A DNA stretch of 64,000 nt, from contig NC_049982.1 of the NCBI RefSeq assembly GCF_000003815.2, positions 12,803,577 through 12,867,576 on the forward strand, written 5' to 3'. Each line of letters starts with the position of its first letter. The first letter of the stretch is position 1. Positions 49,713 through 59,592 of this stretch are shown here, piece after piece. Source of the stretch: Branchiostoma floridae (Eukaryota > Chordata > Leptocardii > Amphioxiformes > Branchiostomatidae). The notes beneath the pieces were generated by a model, which ran no database searches, was not told the DNA's origin, and saw only the letters and a list, made by a program, of their open reading frames with translations. Position numbers and translations under genes: made by a program.

Positions 49713-50527
49713 CGATTCATCATCCTCCTACGCACGGTCCCAACGGCTAGCTGACTGCTCAGCCTATTGGGCCCTGCTATCCCAGGCCCTACCCCCAGGT
49801 ATTATGATTGTCGCCACAAACTCGCCGCCCTGCTTATAAATATTAATGAGCTTACCCTTATATGGGCAGTCAGCCGTTGGGATATTAATGAGCTTACCCT
49901 TATATGGGCAGTCAGCCGTTGGGAATCGGGCGTAGGAGGATGGTGCTATGTAAGACGTAACATGATTGGCTGATAGCTTCCCAGCGGCCTTTGCGAGACA
50001 GCCCAAAGAAGCCCAAGAAAATCATAATACCTGGGGGTAGGGCCTGGGATAGCAGGGCCCAATAGGCTGAGCAGTCAGNNNNNNNNNNNNNNNNNNNNNN
50101 NNNNNNNNNNNNNNNNNNNNNNNNNNNNNNNNNNNNNNNNNNNNNNNNNNNNNNNNNNNNNNNNNNNNNNNNNNNNNNNNNNNNNNNNNNNNNNNNNNNN
50201 NNNNNNNNNNNNNNNNNNNNNNNNNNNNNNNNNNNNNNNNNNNNNNNNNNNNNNNNNNNNNNNNNNNNNNNNNNNNNNNNNNNNNNNNNNNNNNNNNNNN
50301 NNNNNNNNNNNNNNNNNNNNNNNNNNNNNNNNNNNNNNNNNNNNNNNNNNNNNNNNNNNNNNNNNNNNNNNNNNNNNNNNNNNNNNNNNNNNNNNNNNNN
50401 NNNNNNNNNNNNNNNNNNNNNNNNNNNNNNNNNNNNNNNNNNNNNNNNNNNNNNNNNNNNNNNNNNNNNNNNNNNNNNNNNNNNNNNNNNNNNNNNNNNN
50501 NNNNNNNNNNNNNAGGATGCGATTCAT
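49713..50527. mobile_element. Long inverted-repeat element with 8-bp target-site duplication, partly in the assembly gap
   Basis: Element 49721-50519 is flanked by CGATTCAT on both sides (49713-49720, 50520-50527). It starts CATCCTCCTACG. The right end shows only AGGATG after the gap. A perfect 59-bp inverted repeat (49751-49809 against 50020-50078) shows the two arms. Internally a 42-bp unit (ATATTAATGAGCTTACCC...) is tandemly duplicated (49840-49881, 49882-49923), and a further inverted copy of the terminal CATCCTCCTACG lies at about 49931-49942. An 8-bp duplication fits hAT or related groups. No coding capacity is visible. Confidence 0.82.
50079..50513. other. Assembly gap (435 N)
   Basis: Undetermined bases, beginning within the right inverted arm of the element described above. 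Assembly probably failed because of the long perfect palindrome. Reading frames spanning the N run are meaningless. Confidence 1.
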
Positions 50528-51090
50528 AGATCTTCATGATACTTGGTATCTGAGTAGCGGTTGGGAAAACAAAAGTTGAGTTTGAAAATGGTTCACCCAG
50601 TATTTTCCGTCGGTACTGCAGCGGGCTGAGTGTGTGCGTGTGTGTGTGTGTTTGTGGACAACATAACTCGAGAAGCTGTACAAGGTTTTGCTTGATATTT
50701 GGTGGCTATGTGGGAGTATACAGTATATCTATTTAACATAGCATTTGTATCGAATTGTAAAATTTATGAACTGTATATAATCAACACATTACGTACAATA
50801 GTTAAACAAAAACACTCCATAATCCTTGTTTATTTGGCTAAGGTATGTGTTCGTGGAACTCTTTTTCCGCTTTTTTCAAACAGCATGAACTTGACTGTTA
50901 CATGCGCATAATCAAATATACCACACAGTTAGTCTTTCCCCCAGAAACGATGAGTGCGGTCTGCCATCATATTCTTAGTGTGTCCAACTACCCAATCCTC
51001 TACGCTCCCACGTGCACAAAAAGCTGTACAATCGCTATGAACACAGTTCACAGGACGCACACTTATCGTGTCGCTATACTCTCATCGTTA

Positions 51091-51906
51091 TACCCCCCTC
51101 ACAATAGGCGCGATTCGATCGGAAGACTAGTTTACGAACTCTGGATGACATTTTCGTGAGTAAGACGTCCGGTGTTCTCACGATCATCTTGCGATTTTTA
51201 CGGATCGCCGGCAGTTTTCAGGGGTCTTACGACGGTCGCGGTGCAGCGAAACATGTTCTTAACATATGCGACTAGTCGAAGGAAATCTCCAAAAACGCGC
51301 AGCTCGTTACCGAGTCGCAGATTGTGCGTACAAATCGTGCGTACCTTGCAAGGGTATCGGTCAATAGTCTTGCGTCAATCCAATGATTGAAGACCGATAG
51401 GCGAGCAAAGACATAGTTATTAATCATCGAGCGCAAATCGGATGGCGAACGCCCGTCAGTTGGGCAACGTTCGGGCGACGTTCGCCCGACTTTCGTTTGT
51501 TTACAAATATTGAATTTCTGGGAATGTGAGTGTAATTCTAACATTGTGGCCGCTGTGGCAGTATGTAGGCTGGCTTTGTGACACATTTTCTTTTCTTGCG
51601 TCATTTCTATTATGCCCGCGCATTCCATTCATTGGTTAAAAAGATTACGACAACAAATTAAGCAACATTTATTGATCTCTTGCCTTTTTTGAGGAACGTT
51701 TTGTGTTACCTTGTCCGCGTGCAAGAGGTCATGGGAGGTTTATTATCATAGATTTATTCACAGTCGATCTCACGAGCCTCGCTTATATGTGAGGGGGACA
51801 GTTTTGAGGCGAAAAATACGCAAGACCATCTTAAGATCTTAAAATCAGCCGACCCTCCTGCGATCGCGAAGAACGTCCGAAGATCGTATATAATGGGAGG
51901 GGGGTA
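51091..51906. mobile_element. PIF/Harbinger-like non-autonomous element (TTA target site)
   Basis: TACCCCCCTC at the left end and its exact complement GAGGGGGGTA at the right end, each flanked by TTA (51088-51090, 51907-51909). A 3-bp TTA/TWA duplication with short inverted termini is the signature of PIF/Harbinger. The 816-bp interior is GC- and CpG-richer than its surroundings (for example 51170-51500). A 118-codon minus frame there shows no transposase or Myb-like motif. Confidence 0.72.
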
Positions 51907-51909
51907 TTA

Positions 51910-53790
51910 GGATGCCAGCGTGTTGTTTCTGTGCATTGTGATTGGCCACTGAATGAATGATTACAAATTGACTATCCAAGGTATGTTATCTCGTTACAGA
52001 ATTGTGCCTCCTCAAAATAGGTAGGTGTGAGGAGCCTAAGAGAGAAATGTTGGGATAAATTCGTGAGCATTATGTTACTGCCAGTAAAACATTATTAACT
52101 AAATTAGGTATGCTTCAGTTGGAAACCCCGGTTGCCCAGGAAGCATGAGCGTGGTTTGCCGCAATCCGTGCCCCCTGGCTATATAATAAAGCCTGTAGAT
52201 CTAGCCACGCTGGCAGGGGACCAGCAACAAACGTGATTTATTTGCAATGGTTTAACAATATTTCGTCAAAAGTTCGAAACTCCAAGTGACAGTGTGTCAC
52301 TTGTAAATGAGTACAATACGTAACTTCATTCCAGAGTAAGAGAAAGATCGTCTTGATGAAATTTGGACTCGATTGATTGACATTTACAATGTACTAAAAA
52401 TATGCGTGAATCTCCCTTGTGCCTGATAGGCAATGAATGACATTTCACGACGTTCATTACGTAAGTCCCAAAGGTGTCATTCTATTAATCCGTTTTTCCA
52501 ATGGACTGTTTTACCAAGTTCTCTATCCTACATTAACACTATGCGCCTCAGCACCAGCGTCTGTACGCACCGAACATATTTTTAGTGCTTTTGGTGTAGA
52601 AATGACACCACCCTTTTCTCACTCTCAGGCATGTACTTTTTAAAACTTCGCAACACACCCTATCTAGTATCTCATCTGTTTTCCTCTCACCTAATAGCTA
52701 CAGCAAAAATGGAATAATACAAATGGTTGAATCGTTTCATAACCACTTGTATTAGCGTTTTTTTTACCATAATGTGTGGTCATAGTCTATTTTTTAAACC
52801 ATCCTTTCTCAATCTATTGGTTGTAACTCTTGGATGGGAGGGAGGCATTGACTCTTTAGGTCAAAGGTTCATCATTGTTTCAGGTTGCATGTAAAACTTG
52901 CAGTGAGATCTGGAATAAAAACTTCCAATCTGAAGGTGGAGAGCGAATCAGTAGAAGCACCATCCTCCTTCGCATCACTGGACGTTTTGTAACCGGTACG
53001 TAGTTATAGATAAATAACATGTACATGTAGTCTAATGAGTTTCATCGTAGTGTTAGTCTACAGTGTCAGTTTTAACATATGTTTGGAACGGCGGTGTAAA
53101 TTTCATTCGTCCCAATTTCTGTATGTCACATCTGTAATGCGTCCAAGCCACGCAGGTGTTGTCTAGATCTAATTTTGTGTTTGCCATTTAACTGTTATTT
53201 GCAGGAGATAAGTTCACACACCAGGGCCTACACCGACGTATCTATAAATAGTGGGAAGCTAAATGAGGGATCGTTAAAAGCTTGCTGTCCTTCAGCTGCT
53301 CTTAGTTGTGACATTTGAGGCTTGTTGAACAGAATTAAGAGTGTGCTTTCGTGGAATTGGATGTGGCATTTTTCATCATCACCATCATCATTATCATCGC
53401 CGTGCATCTGCAAGTACTGAGGCGAGACACCATTGTCGTACCCTCAGTCCGCGTCCCATTACCGCCATGTCCCGTACGACCGTTCATTTCCAGATAATTG
53501 CGTGACCTTTTGACCTCTCCTCTCTATTTTTCTGCCAGATTCTAGTTTAGAATCGTCCCTGGCAGTCGTATCCCTGATATTATTACATAGTGTCAATGGC
53601 AGCGCAGCCGCAGCGCGGACGTTACATTAGTTTCACGGTAATGGTAAGACAAAGATATAAGTAGAGTTCAATATCAAAACCATGCTAATGCATGTAGCTG
53701 CATTCATGTATGAAATACATAACCAGTTGTGGCAAAACAGAGAATGAACGCAACAATGCGCTCTGGCCACATTTGCCATTTTGCTATTTT
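51910..53790. other. Intergenic stretch, no gene recognised
   Basis: Contains a TATATAATAAAG motif at about 52181 and an AGGTCAAAGGTTCA motif at about 52858. No exon on either strand could be supported. Confidence 0.4.
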
Positions 53791-54500
53791 TATCTCCATG
53801 AAAATGGAGATATTTTTTATCTGCGCGCGCGCGCGCGCGTGTGCACGTGTGTGTGTGTGTTTCTGAATTTTTGTAATCAGAATAACTCAATATTTGACAT
53901 GACGGTAGGTGTTGGGAAGACGAAGGTCAGGGTCAGTTTGGGGCCCCCTATTATGTGAGTTTTTAAAGCATTTTTATCTATTGACCTGGACATGCTATGG
54001 TCTTGAATTGTTGGTGACAGATAGCATGTGATGTAAGGAAGAGGTGACATATGTTTGGGCCCCCGGCCACTTGCTCTAGAACTGCTGGGGCTTAAAGGAG
54101 CATAACGGAACATAGAAACGACGGATTTCTATGTCATTTAGTATGTAAGTATCTTAGGCAGGGATGTACAGTAGGAAGTGCAAATTCTGCAAATTAGGAA
54201 TAATTTGTATAGCCAATGTGGTAAATATCTATACACAGTGTTCCATATTATATCACTCAAATACGTGTAACGTAGTTTGTGGCAGGTACAAGATTAGCAG
54301 ATGCCTATAAAGTAAATAAGTCCCTAGTTAACATAATTAATATAAAAGTGTCATCATTCTTCTAAGTACGTGTAGTAAATGATTGGATTGTCAACATCGT
54401 GACCTGTGAATGTTATCTAAAGGTGTACATAACCAAGCATAGATTATGCAGATGTGAAAGTCATTTGCATAATCAGAATATTTCATGGAGATATGATGTC
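53791..54500 (+). repeat. Dispersed repeat family 2, copy A (with internal microsatellite)
   Basis: Starts at the palindrome CTCCATGAAAATGGAG, then a GC/GT tract (53823-53861), AAGGTCAGGGTCAGTTTGGG, CTATGGTCTTGAATT, GAGCATAACGGAACATAG, GGTGTACATAA and CATTTGCATAATCAGAATAT. The last five blocks recur in the same order at 59265-59592. Confidence 0.8.
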
Positions 54501-55157
54501 TCCGAACTTTTGTCAGACTCGGCGTTGAAATAGAAACTTCACTGAAAACTTGAGTACTGTCGTTACCGTAAATGAAAACGCTGAAAACTGAATGCGACAA
54601 GATAACTGAGAGCCAGATTACTGTGCCTAATCCCAAATGTGGCAATTGGCGACGGCTACTTTTCACAGTTTCACCCCGGAATATGAACTCGTGCGTGGGA
54701 AGAAAGGACAAGGGGCTACTCTGTTGTGTTTTATAAACGAACTCTCTTTCCCAATGTAGTCGTGAGCTAAGCCTAAAGATCCTACCATCCATATGAAAGT
54801 GAACTGTGTAGCCTACAACGCGTGCAAAGTAAAGACAGGTAGCTCGGCCACCCACCAATAATCCTGGTCATTATTTGTTGAACGCCTCGGGGTGATTGCT
54901 TCTCGGGGTGATGAGGAGTGAAACTCAACTGCTATATCACCGTCGCCACGTTACGCTCCTTAGACTTGGCCAAGGAACAAAATTAAACAGCATCCGTTAT
55001 AATATGACATGTTTCACATCAGGAGCTGTGTTGGCAGTTTGTTTTGATCCACTCAGCACTCCTATTGTTTTTCGTTTTTCTCGCGTTCACAATGTGTGGC
55101 TACCCTCCAACACGGGACCTCTATCTAATATCCTATCCGAGAGATATCCTTAATCGA
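54501..55157. other. Stretch between repeats, no gene recognised
   Basis: Holds part of the longest uninterrupted frame of the window (54391-54858, minus, 155 codons). Its C-terminal third is repeat sequence and no domain is recognisable, so it is not called. Confidence 0.4.
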
Positions 55158-55290
55158 AGATAGTTACTCATTTTGACCTGAATGACGTGAGGAAATTTGT
55201 ATCAAGTGCTCAACAGAAGGACACAAACATCTGAGCATCCAACCCATGACATCCTTATTCTGGGCCAAATACTCTAACCACCACGCCAAC
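55158..55290 (-). mobile_element. tRNA-derived SINE
   Basis: On the minus strand the head GTTGGCGTGGTGGTTAGAG holds a good RNA polymerase III box A (TGGCGTGGTGG). About 45 bases later GGTTGGATGCT is a decayed box B. The spacing fits a tRNA-like head. The tail reads GTGTCCTTCTGTTGAGCACT and TTTCCTCACGTCATTCAGG, resembling conserved SINE tail blocks in marine invertebrates. No intact tRNA cloverleaf. Confidence 0.65.
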
Positions 55291-55904
55291 TGACTTGCAA
55301 ATTTATCAAAAGAAACCAGGATGCTTACCTCATCGCAGGAAGAAAAGTTCAGTTCTTTGATTTGCAACTTTGAAATCATACACTTTTACAGGACCAAAGA
55401 CGTGCGCCTGAAGTGGTGAAATATTATCATCAGAGTAATCATCAGAGAAAGGGGAACCGAACTTACACTGAAGCTGAAGTCTTCACTATACCAACTAGAG
55501 TTCCACACCTTCGCAAAAGGATGTTACCCTTTTCGACTAATGTATGATAAGAAATATTTTTTGTGAATGTGCAAATAAGGCCCTCATTAGCATGAATTAT
55601 CTGTTGATCATCTGCTATACCCAAGTAATAAAAATATTATTCAATTATTATATGTTAACATGTAAGTCTAATCTTAGCAAAGAAGACTATTGTAGAATTT
55701 CGTCATGTTTCGTCTTACCCCTTATTTGCATGATTTATGTCTCATAATGTTTTGTACAAATGCGTGCCTTTACTTTGCTTCCACAAGAATGAAATCGCAT
55801 TATTTACTACTATGGTATCATTGTAGTATTTCATCACAAATTAGATATACATTTGCATAATCGATGTCTTCTCTCTTTTTCAGACCTATCCACTACTAAA
55901 ACCT

Positions 55905-56203
55905 CATGAACCTGGCACTTTTGAAAATTTTAATTCAAAAATTCCACTGCAGTACCTCGCTATGCGGCCCATCATCAAACTTGACCCCTATGTGTCCACT
56001 AAATATCTCACAAAACCATTCACAGCTTCTCGAGTTTTGTTGTTAATAAACAAACACACAAACATCAACATCCCTCTGCAGTACCGACAGAAAATACCAG
56101 ATAAATCATTTTCGAACTTGACCTTCACTTTTGCAAACGGCACTCACCTACCAAATATCATGAAGACCCCTCAACAACGTCTAGAGTTATGCTGTTGACC
56201 TAC
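55905..56203 (-). repeat. Dispersed repeat family 1, copy C (inverted)
   Basis: Read on the minus strand: GTAGGTCAACAGCATAACTC, then TCTTCATGATATTTGGTAGG, TTTTCTGTCGGTACTGCAG, AACTCGAGAAGCTGTG and ATATTTAGTGG, the same block order as copies A and B. It gives the uninterrupted reference for the insertion in copy B. Confidence 0.8.
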
Positions 56204-57553
56204 ATACAGACCCACAACCACTCCGCCATTGCACAACTGAAAACATAACGCTCTTGGCGAAGGTACTTAACGTTCAGCAGACTCTATGGATCACAAGGGA
56301 CGCTTGTTTGTCATCATTTAGGTAATTCCTCCGCCGTCATTTCATCAGGGACAGACATTACTTGATTATGTGTTGCTTGAGTCAACTTGTGACTGTGGAT
56401 TTCTTATCTTCATATCTGGGAATTCTAACTCTGATACGGAGTGAAAAGAAGATGCATTCTGTTCTATCATGTCCTTTCTTTAGTTGGATAAACCGGTCAC
56501 GTTCTACACAGAAAACGTTCCCAATGTCAGGATTGATGGTAATGGAATTCTTCCCATAAAGTCGCTTTCAGGTTTCTAGAACATTAGCTTCCCGGCTTCC
56601 CGTAATTTTAAACAGTCCTGTGATGATCTCTCTTCACGTGATCCTAATGGATGGATAACATGCAGCAGCATTACTGCCAACATCCCGTGCTGCTGCTCCC
56701 GTTGCATTGTCTGTGTGGTGAGTGCAAGTCGGGCTCATTATGACAAAGTTGGCAAAAACGTATCGTAAATTTCTTGTCAAATTTTAGGACTTGATAATAT
56801 TGCTGCATAGTAAATCAACATCTAAACAGCAAGATAACAAAAAAAGGAAACCAGATTTCTTCCAATCCAATTAAGAGGACTTCCTTCAGGTTTTGATGAT
56901 AATGCATGTGGCCTGTCCATAAAATGATTATCTGATGCAGTTACCCTTGATGGTAGCAGGAACGACTCAGCAGCCACAACTGCCCCTATGTGGCATGGAA
57001 AGATGGGTCTAGTGCAGATACATAAGTAGAGAACTGAAATTGGAGAACATGAACCAGACAAACACATTCATCATTGTAAAACACATACGATGAGTTCACA
57101 CGAGTGTATCATCTTGTGAGGCCCTCACTCGAGATAATTCACTATAAACTGCGCTATTGTGGATGAATGAAGAAATCTATTGCGTATCTTTGCAACAGGT
57201 ACCGTTATTCACATACACAAATAAGAAACGATTGCATCTTAATACCGCTGTAATTGTACGTTTCCGTGGCATCGATCGCACGAGCTGGAATTTTGCCTTT
57301 TAGTTAAATTGCGAGATAACCGCTTTTCAAATAGATAATCAATGTGAATGTGATCATGATTGAATATCATAATGAATATGAATGTCGGATGATGTATGAT
57401 ATTACTTTATGAAAACGTAACGTTCTTCTAATATTGTGTAGTCTTATGAGGTTAATGCATGGTCGGACATGAACGTATATACAAGCCATAAAACAATGAA
57501 ACCCAATGGCAGCACGGGAAGCCACCTTAAAGCGTGTGCGTGCGGTGCGTGCG
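56204..57553. other. Intergenic stretch, no gene recognised
   Basis: No exon, RNA gene or bounded repeat recognised. An 81-codon minus frame (56822-57067) has no known domain. Confidence 0.4.
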
Positions 57554-57599
<46 letters not shown>

Positions 57600-57650
57600 G
57601 TGTGTGTGTGTGTGTATGTGTGTGTGTGTGTGTGCGTGTGCGTGTGTGTA
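57554..57650. repeat. (GT)n microsatellite
   Basis: Long GT run with a TTAG interruption near its middle. Confidence 0.97.
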
Positions 57651-57811
57651 TGTTTAGCTTTCAGTCATTAACATTATGTACATACTTTGTATTATACTTT
57701 GTAAATTTTATGTATAATTATTATACTTGAAATGTTACTTTTAGATTTCTCTCCCAAGGCCATCCCTTCATGGCCATATTAATAAATTAGATAACGATTA
57801 GATAAATAAAA

Positions 57812-57813
<2 letters not shown>

Positions 57814-57850
<37 letters not shown>

Positions 57851-57884
57851 ACACTTGCGTGCGTGCGTGTGTGTGCGTGTGTGG

Positions 57885-57940
<56 letters not shown>

Positions 57941-57969
57941 TGTGTGTGTGTGTGTGTGCGTGCGTGTGC
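57814..57969. repeat. Compound (GT)n-(TC)n-(GT)n microsatellite
   Basis: GT runs on either side of a TC run (57885-57907), with GCGT variants. It lies 160 bases from another GT tract. Confidence 0.97.
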
Positions 57970-59159
57970 ACAACTTTGATAACTTGCAGTTTTAATGCTA
58001 GCTTCAAGGAAAGAAAGATTTATATATGTTCGGGAAGCCACAGAGAATGATGCTTTGTACTTCAAAGGGGAAGTCCCAGGTAATGTAATAGGCACATGTT
58101 CAGTCATGATAACCTAGAGCTGAAACTCCGATTAATATTCCGAAGGTCGCGGTCTTATCTACAAACGCGTCCCAATAATGTGTTTAATACCCCTCTTCAA
58201 TCCCGTCTAAGTCAAAATCAATCGACTTGTCCGCGGGGACAGGTACGATTTGCGTTTCTGACTTGTCTGGTGCGGTAGGTTGGTAGAAGGCATGCAACAG
58301 TAAAAGCAATTAAGAAATATCACTAGTCAGTATGTGTTCTGTTCCATGCATGTCTACACATGTACCAACAGGTTCGCCGTTTTAGGTGCTATGATAACAT
58401 TTACTTTTATAATAAAACATGTTGGATACTCACAGATGATACCGTCATGAGTATGTAACCCGGTATGGTGATAGCTTCAAAACACAAAACACTATAAATC
58501 TACAGGCATGAAGGGCTCACCACCCACCACCGCTCCCATTCCCATGGCAACCACACTTTTTTCACCAACCGACAGTTTACCTGATTTACCACCATGTCGT
58601 CCATTCCATTGCTTCAGTTCGCATCAGAGAATACGCTAACCACGTCTTTCTTGTAGCCCTGGGATCGTATTTTATTGGATTGTATGGCCTTGAAAATGAT
58701 CTTTACAGTTGGCGTGTGCCCCTAAAGTACCCTGGTGTGGAATTTGAAGCTCGAACATGAAGCTAGTCAGACGGAATGTGAGCCTCTCCCGCCGTCTGAT
58801 AATTGATTTTACGTTGATCCTAAGGGCTTTGAGTCTATTAAACTTGATCATACGCACCGTAAAATAAAATGGAGTTCATGGCATTCGGTATTTGTTGCGG
58901 CTGCCGTTGCGACAGAGAAAGAAAACAGTTGACGGTATTTAGCTTTCATGATATCACCAGCAAGCTAATGTTTATATATAAATGATCTAATCTGAAACAA
59001 GGTACATGTACATCTATATTTCTGCACAAATCGTGCACCATTTTATCCTATATTATGAAAGACAACAAAACACGGGAAGCACACAAGCACAATTTATACA
59101 TATTTCTTGATATGCAGTTTTATTTTTCGTTTCGGCAAACAGTACGGCCGGGCCCTGGT
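57970..59159. other. Intergenic stretch, no gene recognised
   Basis: No supported exon on either strand. Nothing bounded was seen. Confidence 0.4.
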
Positions 59160-59592
59160 TTTGAAATATGACTTAAGCATAGCATGATGCTTGATATGAT
59201 TAAAGGGTAATCACGCAAATAAGAATCTGATTTACATCATTAATGAAGAAATTCTAGAAACCTGGACCCGCTATGGTCTTGAATTTTTAGTGGCAGATAG
59301 GTTGTGATGTGAGGAATAAGTGGTGTATGTTTGGGCTCCCTAGCAGCCTGCTCTGGAACTGCAGGAGCGTTTTTGTCAAAATATTCCGAGGAGCATAACG
59401 GAACATAGGAATGATGGATTTCCATGATATTTGGTATGCAGGTACCTGTGGCAGAGATGTATATAATAAAATGCAAATTATGTAAATGATTGGGCTGTCA
59501 ACACTGTGACCTGTGTAAGTTAGTGAAAGGTGTACATAAGCAAGCATAAATTATGCAAATGTGAAAGTCATTTGCATAATCAGAATATTTTT
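59160..59592 (+). repeat. Dispersed repeat family 2, copy B
   Basis: Shares ordered blocks with 53960-54490: ACCTGGACCCGCTATGGTCT, GAGCATAACGGAACATAGGA, TCAACACTGTGACCTGTG and GTCATTTGCATAATCAGAAT. It lacks the GT tract and the leading palindrome of copy A. Confidence 0.8.

Larger units (their letters stand above)
49687..50720 (+). repeat. Dispersed repeat family 1, copy B, split by an insertion
   Basis: Its first part (49687-49720, GTAGGTCAACAG...) and its remainder (50528-50720, AGATCTTCATGATACTTGG...) together have the block order and spacing of the other copies. The intervening 49721-50527 is a later mobile element plus one duplicated target site. Confidence 0.75.

Noticed and set aside
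50022-50537. Long minus-strand frames across 50022-50537
   Set aside because: They exist only because the run of N contains no stop codons.
54391-54858. 155-codon minus-strand open frame, the longest without N
   Set aside because: Its C-terminal third is dispersed-repeat sequence, it has no recognisable domain, and no splice partner was found.
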